DNA of 64,000 nt from assembly GCF_907165205.1 (NCBI RefSeq), contig NC_058193.1:16877521-16941520 (forward strand), written 5' to 3'. This document shows, one piece after another, positions 42,507-56,185 of the stretch (position 1 is its first letter; each line of letters begins with the position of its first letter). The DNA is from Coccinella septempunctata. Lineage: Eukaryota; Arthropoda; Insecta; Coleoptera; Coccinellidae. The notes under the pieces are model-generated. The model was not told the DNA's origin. It ran no database searches and worked only from the letters and a program-made list of their open reading frames with translations. The position numbers and the translations under genes were made by a program.

Positions 42507-43363
42507 TACCTGACAAAGGTTTGAAAAGCCAAAATTCTTAGCATGAGCCACTTAGATTTTGAAATGGGTTTAATTCATAGTAAACTAATTTCTTCCATGA
42601 TCTTTCACATAGCAATGAAAATAAATGATATATGAAGCTACAAATCGATTCAAGCTTCATATGTGAGAAGATAAATAATGGACCAGAAAGAAGGGCTAAT
42701 GAAAGCTGCAGCATATTGAATACAAGACCTAGCAAGTGTCAAAAAGAATGGGAAACTTTTCGAGAACAAATCACATACGAAACGTGATGGGAAAAGGGGT
42801 ATAAAAGAATTTCTTTGCGAAAGTGTGAATGAGACGTCGAAATGTATTTCCTTTTATGTGTGTGTCTAATTATTTAATTATTATTGACATATCTACGGAT
42901 CATCTGCTAGTCAGACTGTAAACACACCTTTCTAGTTCTCTCCACGAAAGTCTAAAAAGAAGTGCCGGATGAAGTGTACGTTCAGTGGTTAAATTCAGTC
43001 ATTTTGCGCTTAGGGTATAGTACTCTACAAAATTTCTACATTCTTTGCCAACGGGTTTACATTTCCCAGCAATTATTTCATTGGGAAGAGGGAATATTTG
43101 GATTTATTCCGGGTAATTCACATCTATTGATTTACGATTATTTCTACCTTATGTTGAGACGTTGTTGATAAGGATTTCTTATCTTTCACGTGTGGATACG
43201 TACGTATTTTCTTTCTTTCAATAATTAGGCTGCGGAATCCTAACTTTATTGCCTTTCCTTTTTTCCATTGTTTCCGTGGTCTACCCAAAAATCTGTGTTG
43301 AGTCTTCCCTATCGACCCAGGGAAGTGAAAAGTCTACATATATAAATCATATCTCTATCTAGC
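42507..43363. other. Unassigned DNA
   Basis: No recognisable gene. The right end meets the CR1-like element, whose 5' boundary is uncertain. Confidence 0.5.
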
Positions 43364-44122
43364 AGGAAACGACGCCCCGCAACTGTTCCAGCTGTAATAA
43401 AAATATTACAGGCTCACATCCAACTATTATATGCACCAAATGCTCAAAAAATTTCCATTCGCTATGCGTGAATCTCACTTCTAGTGAAGTCGATAACCTT
43501 TCCGAGAAACACAAAAATTGGATCTGTCCGGTTTGTCATTCTGCGGAGCGCCGTCTTAGGAGTAATTCTGCTGGTTCGCGCTCTGCATCTTCTGAGATGG
43601 TTGCTGTTGAACCGACGTCTTCGGGGTCAAAGGGGAATTCTCCCTTGACACTGGAGAACTTCCATCTGATGATGAACAGAATTGGTGAGGTTGCTGCCAG
43701 TATCCTTAGAATAGAGGAGCGTCAGGAGGATATTCTCAGCCGGCTGGACGCCTGTTCATTTTCCATCAGCGAGCATGCTAAATTATTATCTAACCACCAG
43801 GAATCACTTGGGAGACTGCAATCAGATGTGTCCAGCTTGAGAGTTTCTCATGTAAAACTTTCGGAAGTGATTGATATTAACTAATCGATTGTTCTCCTAG
43901 AATCTAGGTTGGAAGAATCATCTACTGAAACCACTTCTGACTTCATACCAGAAATCATCGACCGAGTTGCAAAGTCACATAATGTAATTATAGCCAATTT
44001 GCCCAGGAGTGGAGATGATGGAGAACGAGCCTCGGCAATTGTGGAGCATATTTATCGTACATCCAGTAAGTTCATCAATTCTACATTCCGTATTCCTGGT
44101 AAAGACGATAGCTTGCATTTAT
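43364..44122 (+). pseudogene. CR1-like ORF1 remnant with PHD finger
   Basis: The frame is open from just after a stop near 43361 without an ATG. Zinc ligands run NCSSC, ICTKC, HSLC and WICPVC, a PHD finger. A Ser-rich linker and a coiled coil follow (EERQEDILSRLDACSFSISE). A stop at 43882-43884 is followed in the next frame by LLESRLEESSTETTSDFIPE and KSHNVIIANLP, the RNA-binding-like part of ORF1, broken off near 44100. Confidence 0.75.
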
Positions 44123-46582
44123 AGGCCTCGTCCTTGTGTGGAGGACAAGTTACTCACTGAGTTTCTGGAGGAAATGTCACATTCGTGCCGCAATATCCTA
44201 GTAACTGGTGATTTTAACTGCCCTGATATAGAATGGCCCCTCGGCAAATTCACCATCATATCCATTCGCTGACCTCATTCTCAGAACTGGACTCCAACAG
44301 ATAGTGCTCAAACCCACCAGATACAGGCATGAGCATGCCTGGAGTCTGAGCAGACTCCTTCAACACTGGATCTCATCATCACATCTGATAGCAATCTCCT
44401 GTCAGATCTACTATATATGTCACCACTCGGTAAATCGGATCACGTGGTCTTGAGATCTGAGCTGCAGTTTTGTTATCCCTGTACAACTGAAGAGAATATC
44501 GAAATTTCCAAAAGGAAAGATTACGATGGAATATCTTAGATGTTGAGGTCTTATGATTGGTGGGATTTCTCCTCTGTTGATGATGACATCGATATTCTCT
44601 GGGAGAGATTTCTACCAATCGTCCAGAATGCTGTGTCTTCCAACACACGACCTTTCTCAGTGAAGCAGAACCCAAAGAAACCCTGCATAACAGGCAGCCT
44701 TTTCAGGTCCATCAGGGTGAAGAAGTCTCTTTGGCAACGCTTCACTCGAAGTAAATCTGAGTCCGATTACCGCAATTATCGCACTCACTGCAACCATTTG
44801 ACGTCATCTATTCGGGCTGCCAAGAACAAGTTTGAGAGTGATTTGGTGTCGAAGGGAAACAGAAAGAAGTTCTTCAAGTACGTTCGAAACTCGTTGGATA
44901 GCAGAGTCTCTGTTCCTCTCGTGAGAAATCCATCTGGAGTGCTGTGCAGTAACAATTCTGAGTGTGCCAATATTCTAGCTGAGACCTTTTCTACCCACTT
45001 CAATAAGAAGCATGTGTCTGCGGTGCCTCTCCTGCGGACTCCACGATGTTCTTGCTCCATAGGGGATGTGCCCTTGTCTCCTGACATCGTTAAGAAGCAT
45101 CTTTCAGCCTTGAACGTCTCCGCAGCTTCAGGAAGTGATGATATTACGTGTCTTCTTCTTTCCCGATGTTCTGATGCTTTCGCAGAACCCCTCTACTTCT
45201 TGTTCCAGAAATCTCTTCTCACTTCGACTCTTCCTTCTCAATGGCGCTGAGCAGCTGTAACTCCTGTTTTCAAGAGTGGGGATAAGACCTCCCCTTCAAA
45301 CTACCGCCCCATCAGCCCCGTATCCTCCGTCTCCAAGGTTCTCGAAAGAATAATCACTGACCACATTCTCGAATTTGCAGTATCTAACAAATTGATACCT
45401 GATCAACAACATGGCTTTCTTCCGGGTCGTTCTACCCTTACGAATCTCCTCGTGGCAGTGAATGACTGGACCAAATCTATAGACGCTGATATTCCCATTG
45501 ATGTTATATACTTAGACTTTGCAAAAGCGTTTGACAAAGTACCACACCGTCACCTTATTCATAAGCTGGAGCACTTGGGAATACGAGGAAAGCTCCTCTC
45601 TTGGATTGATTCATTCCTCAACGATAGAAAATTCAGGGTCAGGGTTGGTGGTGTTTTCTCCGATCTTGCCATGAAAGTCACAAGTGGAGTTCCTCAGGGT
45701 TCCGTTCTCGGTCCTATCCTCTTTCTACTGTACACGTCAGATCTACCCAGTCTATTTGACTCAAGTTGCCTTCTTTTCGCTGACGATGCAAAGTTGTACA
45801 GAGCTCCTTCACTTTCTCCCAACCAGCTACAATTGGACCTTGACAAGCAAGTGCAGTGGGCTGAGGAATGGCAGTTGCCTCTTAATGTTGCCAAATGCTG
45901 TGTGCTGCACATTGGACGGAATAATCCGAGGATTCAGTATACGTTGGATCGACAATTTCTTACCGAGGTTCGTAGTCATCGGGATCTTGGTGTGCTCGTG
46001 AACTCTGATCTAGACTGGTCGGAGCACATCGCTGAGGCCTGCGGTAGAGCCAAGAGGACCACTTACCTCCTTCAGAAAACTTTTGGAGGCTGCAGTATCC
46101 AGGTTGCAAGGTTGCTGTACACTTCATATGTGAGACCACTCATGGAGTATGCTGGACCAGTATGGTGGGTCAAACTGAAGTCCGACTCTGAACTTCTTGA
46201 GTCGGTTCAGAGGTGGTGCACAAGGATCCCATTTTCGTTCCACGCTCGACCCGACTACCTTACAAGATTAAGGTTGTTTGAGCTGTCCACCTTCGAGGAC
46301 CGGCGTACCAGGGGTGACATGTTGGTGACGTTTAGAGCGGTGCACAATATTTTTGGCGTGGATCTTCGGCACTTGTTCGCGTTGAATAATAATAGTCTTC
46401 GTGGCCACAACTACAAGTTGGCCAAGGAGCCATTCAGGACCACTTGCCGGATGAATCTTCTCTCCAACAGAGTCTTCAATGTTTGGAATCATGTTCCGGA
46501 GGAGGTGGTAGGCGCAACATCTGTGAACGGGTTTAAAAACGGGTATGATCGGTGGAAAGAGAGATTTTCCTGTGCGGGTTGA
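44123..46582 (+). pseudogene. CR1-like ORF2 remnant (partial endonuclease, RT)
   Basis: The endonuclease C-terminal half is broken by shifts: IYRPRP, ILVTGDFNCPDIEW (about 44210), STLDLIITSD, LGKSDHVVL (about 44430). A long frame from 44540 to 46582 carries the linker and RT: SGSDDITCLL, SNYRPISPVSS, YLDFAKAFDKVPH, GVPQGSVLGPILFLLY, LLFADDAKLY (FADD at 45776-45787), LGVLVNSDLDWSEH, YVRPLMEYAGPVWW, GHNYKL and VFNVWNHVPEEVV. The only interruption in that frame is a TGA at 45248-45250. It could not encode a working enzyme because the endonuclease is incomplete. Confidence 0.85.
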
Positions 46583-46759
46583 GAGTTAATTGTTTTTTTT
46601 TTTTCTTTTTTTCTCACTTTAGTTTCATCATATTTAGGTGTAGGCTACTAGTTTATAAGCAGAATACTTTTTTTTTTTCTCTGTTTTTTGAGTGTATAGG
46701 TGTTTACCTCCACTTTTATTGTAATATAATAATAATAATAATATTATAATAATAATTTC

Positions 46760-49700
46760 AGTCAGTTATTTATTTTGGTATACTAGCACCCTCCTAGGGA
46801 GGCGCTCCCCACAGGTTGAGAAACGCTGGCTTAAGTCATGTTACTGAGAATTTCAATAGATTCAATATGAATTGACCCATTATTCGGAGATTTACAGATC
46901 CGTGTTTACTTATAAATTGAAAACTCCAAATATTCAATGGTTCATAATATGATGATGCGAAGTGGGCCATTGATCCTAATAGGCTTATTCGAAAGAGTAT
47001 TTATTGTAGATTCTGAGAAAAATTTCGCTTTTCGAAAATTTTATGTACAGGGTCAGGGTGTTTTACAAGTGGAATAAAGAATATAATTTTTTTCAGTCCG
47101 GACCTGCGCTATCCACAAGTCATTATGTGCAAATATTTGGCACTCGCCCATACACATGCCCTAAAATTTTCATGAAGATTCGTGCAGGCATTCAAGAGTT
47201 ATGCTGATTGAAAGTTTATGGCAACATACATAAAACATCCTGTATCTTTTGAACGAATATAGTTGGGACATTTTTCGAACACTGATTCATTGTCACCAAA
47301 ATGTCCTGCATCAGCCCTGAAAGCCTGTGCAATCATTCGTGAAACACCCTGTATGACCACAGCATGGGATGCCCTTACAAACCAAAGTACTAAACAGTTT
47401 TCAAAAGATATTAGGGACACAACTCATATATCCGAGTTAGAAAGTGAGTATTCAACTTATCCACAGTTGACATTATTTTCCATAATTTTTCATTGGCTTG
47501 GTCGTTACAGTTCTGTTGTTATTCAAATGCAGCCAGTAACACCAGCTTTATCGGAAGTCGCCCTTAGTCAGTGAAAAACCTACATAGTCTTTCGTTTTGC
47601 AGCATAGAGTACACCGTGGTGAACGGTTGGGTTTTATTTGTAAATCATGGTGTAATCAGTTGTCTCTGTTAAATAATTTTTGACGTCATATAACTACACT
47701 ACGCTGTAATGCAAAACGAACAATAAGATATCGTATCTTATGTTCTTTCCATCATTAAAATTTGGGAATCAGATGAAATTAAGAATTTTCACAGAAATAT
47801 GAAGAACACATAGGTAATATCAACGGAAAAATAGCCAATTGTTCGATGTTTGTTAATCTTTCACCAACCAACCTTCGAAATCCTTATCTGATATAAACGT
47901 GAGCTGAAAAAGTAACAAACACCATTATTTACTACTGCTCCTCCTGTTGCGCCCTTTTCCTAAACAGAAAATATGGTGGGCTAAACCCTCCAGGATCATA
48001 AATACTCGTTAATAGAATTCCACCTACACACGTAAAAAGTAATAGAGAGGATCATAATAAAAGTCCAACTGTGCAGGAATGTTCGTGAAGATTAGGAAAG
48101 AAAGAACATAAATGAAACTTTATTATTTGTTCACTAAGACTCTCTCGCCGAATCCAAAACGTCGTGATGTCCGGATTCTAAAAAGGACCAAAGCAGAACC
48201 CTATAGGTATCCATAATATGAATATTTTCATGCATAAAGCGGTTACAAATCTAGATATAATTTGAGTAGATTCTTTCAGTATCGATTTGTTATACAGGGT
48301 GCGGTGACAAATTCGATGTTCAGCAATACTATCTACCAAACTTTACCAGATAGAAGTTCCAATTTTTAACGAAAAAGTTCTATTCTATATCAATCGTTCC
48401 TTATTGTCCATTCTTGATGTAGAAAACAAAGTCATATATCAGAGGTAATTGGAATAAATAAACGCTTTTTAACAACGCCGACGATTCTGAGCTCAAGTTT
48501 CTCCTTTCTCAGGGCTAGTTAAAAACAATTTAGGTGGAACTATTAACTATTTATATATAAACAACTACAATAAGTCGAAACTGATGTATTCATATCTGCT
48601 CAAACATGCACGGCGATCAATTGATCGAACAGCTTATTGTGGTCCTTCGAGCAAGATAGACAAAATTGTTGAGGAGATGCTGCTATTTCAAGGTGGATAG
48701 CTCTTATACTAAACATGTGAAAAGCACACCATATCGTTATTCCACTCTCCTTCCTTTCCGCCCGAAAAAATCTACTTCTGTATAAGAAACTGTATAAACA
48801 AAAGGTTGTAAGCGATGTTCTGGCCAGTAACCCATCATAGGAACTTTTGGTATACATTTGATTTATATCTCTTACAACATTGCAGTTATTCTCACAGGAT
48901 GAGGACAGGCTTAATAAAACAACTTTATAATGCCGACGTTTCGTTAGATATTCTAACTTTATCAAGGCTAGAAATTAGGTACAATCGTTGAAGAAGAATA
49001 CTCGTATCTTTCATTAGTTAAAACTTACCCTTAATTATATGTTGTTTAATACAGCATTATGGAGGTTTTTAGTCAAAATTACAAAAATCAAGGAACAAAC
49101 CAACATGAGTCAAATTTTATTCACAGATATGAACTGAACTTGGAAAAACCAACAACAACAAACAAACCTAACCTACATAATGGACCATCGAATCACAAAT
49201 TAAAACATTCAATCCAATCCAACTTGAAACAAATATCAAGTAAGAAACCTTACAACCTTGACATGTAAAATCCAAAATTAAATAGTTAGCCTATATGGTT
49301 AGCTTTTTCATGCTTTTCAATAAATGCTATTGAATAAAATTTTTGAACGTTTCATATAATAGGTGGGTATACTCCATTCACTTTTATAAAAGCAGGTCGA
49401 AAATATGTGATGAACATAATTGATGTTTATACAAACCGATTGAAGGGATTCCAAATCTAGTTAATCGCATGGAAAGTACAAGAGATCAGTTTTCGAATAT
49501 ATTTATTTTCACTATAGAAGAAAATTTAACTATTGACACAAAATATGCAGTTGCTTGAGAAGAGGTAATGTTGGTTATTTTTTTTTTGGCTAAAGGTTGA
49601 AGACGTTTTAGTTTTAGAATTAAAAAAAACAACCCAAAAATGAAATGCATTTGATGAAGTGGTAGGGAATGGGAATCTCTCAAAGAAATTAATGGATTAT

Positions 49701-50129
49701 TACAAGAACGTTAAATTCTTCAACAAAAATCATCAGCATTTTATTGGCACAGAAACTCGGAAGTTGAATGTAGAATTCCCTAAATTCAGTCTATTTATTC
49801 CATTTTGATTATTTTATTTTGAAGTCATCTTCCAATGTTCATTGATTCAATCGAAGAATTCACTACCTACACGGCAATCCTTATCGTGCTGTCATCCGTT
49901 TTCATCTTCCGATAAGCGTGTGCATCAGGGATTTATTCCGAAATTCTTTCAAAATGAATTCGTACCTTGAATTGAAATTTCACAGTAATGTAATTTCTAG
50001 TTCTAGTCTTGCCTTCACCGTCACCTGTTAATTAATCTTCACCGATAAACATCGTCTGTTCATTTCTTCTTCGAAATCTCAGTGAATCATTTTATTCTTT
50101 TTACATACCGGGGTTGTTCGAAAATTTAA
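46760..50129. other. Unassigned DNA with dispersed-repeat words
   Basis: No gene I can support. Words TACAGGGTCAGGGTG (about 47045), AAACATCCTGTATC (about 47230) and GAAACACCCTGTATG (about 47340) bound a probable decayed dispersed element. ATACAGGGTGCGGTG is at 48293. A Penelope-type stem motif is at 48930-48966 (separate entry). Confidence 0.5.
48930..48966 (-). other. Penelope-type stem/GAAACGTC motif
   Basis: On the minus strand: CTTGATAAAG, then stem GTTAG-AATAT-CTAAC, then GAAACGTCGGC. This has the CTGATGA...GAAACGTC layout that recurs at the ends of arthropod Penelope-like elements and resembles hammerhead cores, here degenerate. No GIY-YIG or RT frame was found nearby. Confidence 0.35.
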
Positions 50130-53100
50130 AATGCCATCGGTGGAAAAATTGAAGGCCTCTGCCCTCTATCACCGAATCTGTCATCAAGCGCGAAAATGCA
50201 TTCTCCGCGGCATCTACACTACTCAAATTAATTAAAGGTCTTTCAGAGAAGCTGATAAGTTAGTGTTCAAACTTAACTCTCAGTTGGAGGAGTCTGAACG
50301 GGACGGATCACCCCTAAAATTATCGGTATGTTTCGAGATTTGCCTGCATGTACGTGTCGCCCATAGTCATCTGACTGCACCTTCCTCTGCTACGGCGCCT
50401 TCTTCCTCATCGGTTTCCTTCTCACCTTATGACTGATTGACTATCAATGGTCGAGCTCGATTTCCTCAGAGTACTCATCAGGCCTCACGTCAGAACACTT
50501 CCCCACTGGTTCAGCAACTTAGTCTAGCTGATCCACTTTTCTATTTTCCTCGTACCATAGGGATGTTGATTGGCTCGGATGTGCTCCCTCATCTTATTCT
50601 TCCTGGTACGTTTTACTCATTGTCTGAGCTTCCAGGTGCATTACCTAGCAGCCTAGGTTGGGTAATCTATGGGCAGTATGCTCGCCATCGCAAGAAGATT
50701 AAACACGTTTCCTTCTCACCTGATACTGTCAGTGGTCGCGCTCGAGGTCCTCAGAGTACTCATCAGGCCTCACGTCAGAACACTTCCCCATCATCATCTG
50801 CTGTGTCTTCTCAGCCTGATTCCCCTTTATCAGTGACTATCTGCCATTCTTCTAACAAGACCAAAGCTTCTGGTGCATGTCCCCAAGTCTTACCATCTAA
50901 TAAGTCCTTCTGCAATCACTGAGCTTCAAACTATTCCTCTGGAATCCTCGCAGCACTCAGACCAGAAACTTGTCAACATCGTTCGGCGCTTTTGGAAACT
51001 CGATAAGGTAAGGTGCTTCCTTTGACCCCTACCGATAAAGAGCGTGAGGCTCTGTATCGTGCTGATGTCACCCGTACCTCCACTGGTGGATACACGGTTG
51101 ATTTTTCCTTGTCATCTTATCGTCTAAGCACCATCGTCAATATGGCGACTAGGCAGTTTATTCGGTTAGAATATCGTCTAGAGTCTAGATAACAACCCTG
51201 ATTTTCGTGTCGCCTATTATGAATTCATGCGAGATTCTCTCGAGAGTGGTCACATAGAATTGGTTCCTGAGTCATCTGACTGTCAGCAATATTATATTCC
51301 TCATCATCCTGTACAACGTCCAGATGATCCTCATACTAAAATTTGAGTAGTCTTCAACGCCTCTTGTGTATCTACTAATGGCAAATCCCTCAACGATCCT
51401 CTGCTTCTCAGTACGAAGCAGCGAGCGGACATTTCCACTCTTCTACTTCGTTTTCGTCTACATCGATTTGTCTTCACTGCCGATATCAGACAAATCTTGA
51501 TATGCCCTGAGCACAGGGAATATATCAGCGCTCAGTCTGGCGTTTCACGAAACATGAACCCCACCAATTTGATCGTCTGAACATCGTCACTTATGGAGTT
51601 GCTCCTGCTCCTTACTTAGCACTTAGGACCCTTCGGCAGCTGGCTTCTGATGACGGACCCAAATTCCCTGCTGTAAGGCAAGTCTTGCTGCATGAAGTTT
51701 ATGTCGATGACATCTTAACAGGTTGTTCATCCTAGTCTGAAGCTCTTTAATTGCGACCGGCGGACAGTTTTGAGCTTCGAAAATGGGCTACTAATCATCT
51801 TTCTCTGCTAGATGGTATTCCATCTGATCATTGTATCAGAATTCTCCTCTATTGTCCTCCTCTTTCTTGACCGTGATCCTAGTCTCGAGATTCTGGGACT
51901 TGTATGGGATCCTGCATCTGATCACATCTTCTATTCTGTCCGCTTGAACTCAATAGCAGTCACCAAACGGACTATGCTGAGTCAGATGGCCAGAATCTTC
52001 GATCCCTTGGGATGGCTAACTCCAGTCACCTTCTATTCTATACCAAAATCTTGTTCTGTCAGACCTGTCTACTTAATCTGAAATGGGAACAACCTCCCTC
52101 TAATGAGGTTCAGCCTCCGTGGTTGCAGTTTCAATCCCTGCTTCCCACTTTGGCATAGCTTAACATTCCACGATTCATCCCCGCCGTTTCGTCTACTCAT
52201 CGATTGGCCGGCTTCTGTAATGCCTCTGAGTCGGGCTACGCTACAGTCGTTTATCTTAACACTTCTGCATCATCCGGTCAATGGCATGTGTCTCTCCTAG
52301 TGGCAAAGTCCAAAATTGCTCCTTGCAAGGCTGTGACCCTACCTCGTCGGTAACTATGCGTTGCCCATCTTCTCGCAAAACCCATGCATCATCTGTCTTC
52401 TCGAGTTTTGCAGCACCTCGGTGCTGTTGCTTCTGCCATTCTTGTTGCCTTGTCGTGGATCCGTGGTGAAAGTCATAGGTAAAAGTCATTTGTTTGCAAT
52501 CGAATCGCTGAAATACAGGATCTGATTCCTCCGGATTGCTGGAGGCATGTGATGTCTAAGGACAATCTAGCTGATTGTGCCTCTCGAGGATTCATGCCCG
52601 CGGACATTCATCATCACCCATTGTGGTAGCGTGGTCCCTCTCTCGAATTGTCTTCGTGTCCTCTTTCCTCTGTTGATTCATCTCAAACCGAGCAAGGTCG
52701 AGCCGATCACCGGCGAACCGATCTCCGATGATCTCACCATAATTGAACGTTTCTCCTCGTATCTTCCACTCAAGCGTGTATTTGCATTTTATCGACATTT
52801 TATACTGATTGCCCGTGATCCATCTTTCCTTCGCTCAGGTATTATCTCCTCTGTTGAGGTCCAAGGAGCAGAAATCTGTTTAATACGTCTAGTTCAATCT
52901 GTTCATTTCGATGAGGAGCTATCTGACCTTCAGAAACCCTCTGCTCGTTAAAGGTTCATCGTAGTCATCATGAAGCTCTTCTGCAAAAAATAATCATCTC
53001 ACTCATCTTATTATCGATGATGCCCATCATCGTCTTGTAGAGATACAGCATCTTCTACATGAGAGGCTATCCTCTGCTATGGTTTTTCTCAACACTGGCG

Positions 53101-53780
53101 TTAACTACGCCGGTCCATTTTATGTGACCAGTGCTCGACTATGCGGAGCCGTTAGCACCAAGGCATATCTGGTTATCCTCATCTGCTTCACTACCAAAGC
53201 GGTTCACCTAGAATTCTAACTGAGCTGTCCATCCCAGCTTTCATTGCTGCTTATCGTCGCTTCGTTGCATGCCGAGTTCAACCTTCCGTTATCTTTTGGG
53301 ATAACGGGACCAATTTTGTGGATGCACATAACTACCTTCGTGACCTGGGTCGCTTATTGTTTACTCCTCAGCAAAGTATGCGTGTTGCAGCCTTCCGAAA
53401 CAGACTGGAGATTCATACCTCCCTTCCAGTCCTCACCTTGGCGGTTTTTGGGAAGCCGCTGTCAAATCTGCTGAGCATCATTCACTCGCGTTATCGGCGA
53501 GGAGAAACTTACGAAGATCTTCTCACCATCTGCACTCAGGTTGAAAAAACTCTCAACCTCAACGCATTGGTTTTCCGCTCCCTCACCACTCCTCTTGAAA
53601 AAGATGTCAGTTCCGTGTCTGTAAACCGTCTGTCTCTTTGGCAACTATCCAACGATTTCAGCAGGAAGCGTTAGCGTCAGAAGTACCTACTTGCATAACT
53701 TGCCGCAAAGTCATAAATGGTTGCATCCATCTACTCCTATCCTCCCAGGTATCGTTGTCATCATTCGAGATGTATGTATA
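50130..53780 (+). pseudogene. Heavily decayed BEL/Pao LTR retrotransposon
   Basis: The internal polyprotein survives as scattered fragments in shifting frames. They are a gag-like start (VEKLKASALYHRI, about 50145), a Pao-type protease region (IGMLIGSDVLPHLILPG and SLGWVIYGQ, 50560-50680), and RT (YVDDILTG near 51700). An RNase H-like stretch follows (AVASAILVALSWIRG). The integrase comes next (NYAGPFYVTSARLCGAVS, KAYLVILICFTTKAVHLEF near 53190, NYLRDLGRLLF) and its C-terminal tail (LPGIVVIIRD, about 53750). Dozens of stops and shifts show it is ancient. Flanking LTRs were not identified. A duplicated segment near 50440-50500 and 50730-50790 (STHQASRQNTSP) is internal. Confidence 0.85.
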
Positions 53781-55124
53781 TTATCTGTTTTTTTAAGGAG
53801 CCGATTCCACCACTCGAGTAGCTCATCAAAACATTATGGAAAAGTCACTATCCTTCTTTATGATCATTCCAAATAGAAAATATTAATTAAAAAACTCAAA
53901 AAATCGAAAATATTTTGAATTTTTTCGTTCCCTTATTGGATAATACAATTTCATGAAAATATCCTTTGTAGTTCCCTAATCATTTGGGTAAGGTTACGAA
54001 AGAATTACCCACCATGAAAGCTTCACTTCTCAAATTTCTGTTTTCATTATGAAACTGCCGAAATAATTTCAGAGGTGTCAGAGACCTAAAGGATTTTTTT
54101 ATTTCCAAAGTAAACAAACGAACATGACTCGGATGATAAATGCTCAAGCGCCAGGCTGGCAAGAAAAATGGGTTGACAGAAAATGGATCTTAATGCACTC
54201 AACATCAGAGTTTCGCAAGTTGTTGGCTATGAAATAACAGCCGAATAATGTATTACTGAAGGTAGAATTACGCTCCAAAAGTTTACTTGCTGGCACATTA
54301 GAATGCGCCGGTTTGTTTGAATAATAATTGTGCAAGTTGAAGTTCTCATGATTGGAATCTTAATATGTAAGAAGGTTCCATGGGGAATTGAAAACCATAT
54401 TTATAGTTCCTCGTTGAGGCATATGAAGGACTATGATATGTTCAGCTTCCAGTAGGAAAGTTTTGTGTACAGTTATATCGTTATATGAATTTGAATGGAT
54501 ATTCACTTAAATATGTATTTATACAGGGATCCAACGAGTAAACCAACATACGTTAACCATGGATTCAAATTCGTAAAATAATTCTATTTTCTTAATAAAC
54601 TGTAGGCCAACAAGGCTGCGTTTCGAATTAAGAGGGTGTTTAATTGAAAAACCAATTGAAGAAACGTATTTTATCATAAAACACCTTATACTAATTATGA
54701 GAAAAAAAACCTATTTTGATGCATAGCACTATTGTTCCATCAGAAAAGAACGACAGTCCATTCTCTTGTTATAAGTTGACCATGACCAAGAGTAACGATG
54801 GATTGCTTAGTTAACCATTAAGTACCAAGTAGGTATTATTTTAGTATCTTACCGACGTGAGATCTGTTAGACCAACATCGCTTCAGCATTTTTATTTTTG
54901 GGGAAAAAATTGTTGGTAATTGTCGTTTATATCTAATTATGATGTGAGTTGAATGAAATTTTCACTTTTATCAGTAAATAAAAACATGTCGCAGTCTCAT
55001 TTTTTTCGTGAATAAAACGTAAATTCATTTTGATTGAGATTTATTACTAAAACAAATTTTTTTTTGGTCCATTTTTTCTTTGGCGATCAATAGCTGGAGA
55101 AATGAAAAAAATAAAAATATGTAA
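53781..55124. other. Unassigned DNA
   Basis: No gene or structured repeat I can support. Confidence 0.5.
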
Positions 55125-56080
55125 TAGTAATAGTAATATTTATTCATCCAGTTGAGACATTGAAAATGTACAGGACAAGTCAATAAAGAAGCAAATCAGA
55201 AGTGAACAAAAAAGAAAACAAATTCAGACAAATAATAAAGTTACAATGAACTATCCCCAAAATATTCTTACAAACTATAATAACAATTTTTAATCAATAA
55301 ATTTTTTACTGCAGTGCGGAAACTCGTCGTGTTCAGCTCCATCATAGAACTTGAAAACTTGTTGTATACAACTACACCCTGATAAAAAGGAGATTTTTCA
55401 AATTTTGTAGTTTTGTGAAATTTGTGATGAGGAAAAGAGTTTCTTCACCTCTAGTGTTTTAACTGTGAAATTCAGACAACTTCGTATACTTTGACAGATT
55501 ATCGCTTACATATAATAATAATTTTAATAAATAGATACATGGGGCCGTGAGTATTTTCATGTTCAATGAATAGTGGCCTACAGGAGTCACGGAGTTTTCC
55601 CAAATCAAAATATTATAGGACAAACAACTGTACGCCAAACTGTAGGAAACGTTCATAACAGAGTGTAGAGGAAGTGTATGACGAATTCTGCGTATGGCAT
55701 AAAAGGAGAATTGAACTTCCCGCAGATATAATCCACGCGATCGCACCATCTTAGGTTGTTATCCACCATAATTCCAAGAAATTTGGTGGTATTACTAGAA
55801 TGAAGAGTTTTTCCATCATGTTTCAAAACTAACGGGGAGGTTTTCCTCAATCCAAATTTAATGAGTACAGTTTTTAAACATTGATTATAAGTGAGTTCGC
55901 CTGACACCAGTTCACAAAACTACCCACATATCTTCTGCAGCTCACCAGTTCTCTTGACAGATACAACAATTGAAGTATCACCACAAATAAAATAATTATT
56001 CCAATTAATAGCATTAAATGATACACCACATCAACAATAAAAAGAATGAGCAGGAGTGGCCCTAGGACAATGATATTTTA
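55125..56080 (-). pseudogene. 5'-truncated non-LTR element with RT C-terminal half
   Basis: On the minus strand: LGPLLLILFIVDVV (about 56060), NWCQANSLIIN, KTVLIKFGLRKTSPL, KFLGIMVDNNLRWCD, then in the next frame FYAIRRIRHTLPLHSV and SCLSYNILIW, all from the RT end and the following region. Frameshifts occur near 55925 and 55700. The 3' tail is an (ATTACT)-type repeat (55125-55147), as in CR1/L2-like elements. Confidence 0.78.
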
Positions 56081-56185
56081 AAATAAACCGTTTTCTTGAA
56101 AATCGAAGGCACCAAAATATAGGAAATATCAAAGTTTATAGGCATCCATTGCATACAGGTTTGCTGCATCGTAGGTACACGTGCT

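Larger units (their letters stand above)
43364..46757 (+). mobile_element. CR1-like non-LTR retrotransposon, internally deleted
   Basis: Order: PHD-bearing ORF1, a gap that removes the end of ORF1 and the first half of the endonuclease, the rest of ORF2, a T-rich 3' UTR, and an (AATAAT)-type tail at 46727-46757, as is usual in CR1-group elements. No target duplication is identified and the 5' end is not fixed. Confidence 0.82.

Noticed and set aside
48600..48965. 121-aa minus-strand ORF
   Set aside because: No recognisable domain and no splice context; it overlaps the Penelope-type motif.
49059..49268. 69-aa Asn/Lys-rich ORF
   Set aside because: Low-complexity composition and no homolog recognised.
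50437..50922. 161-aa ORF as an independent gene
   Set aside because: Its middle is the Pao protease region and both ends run into other frames of the same decayed element.
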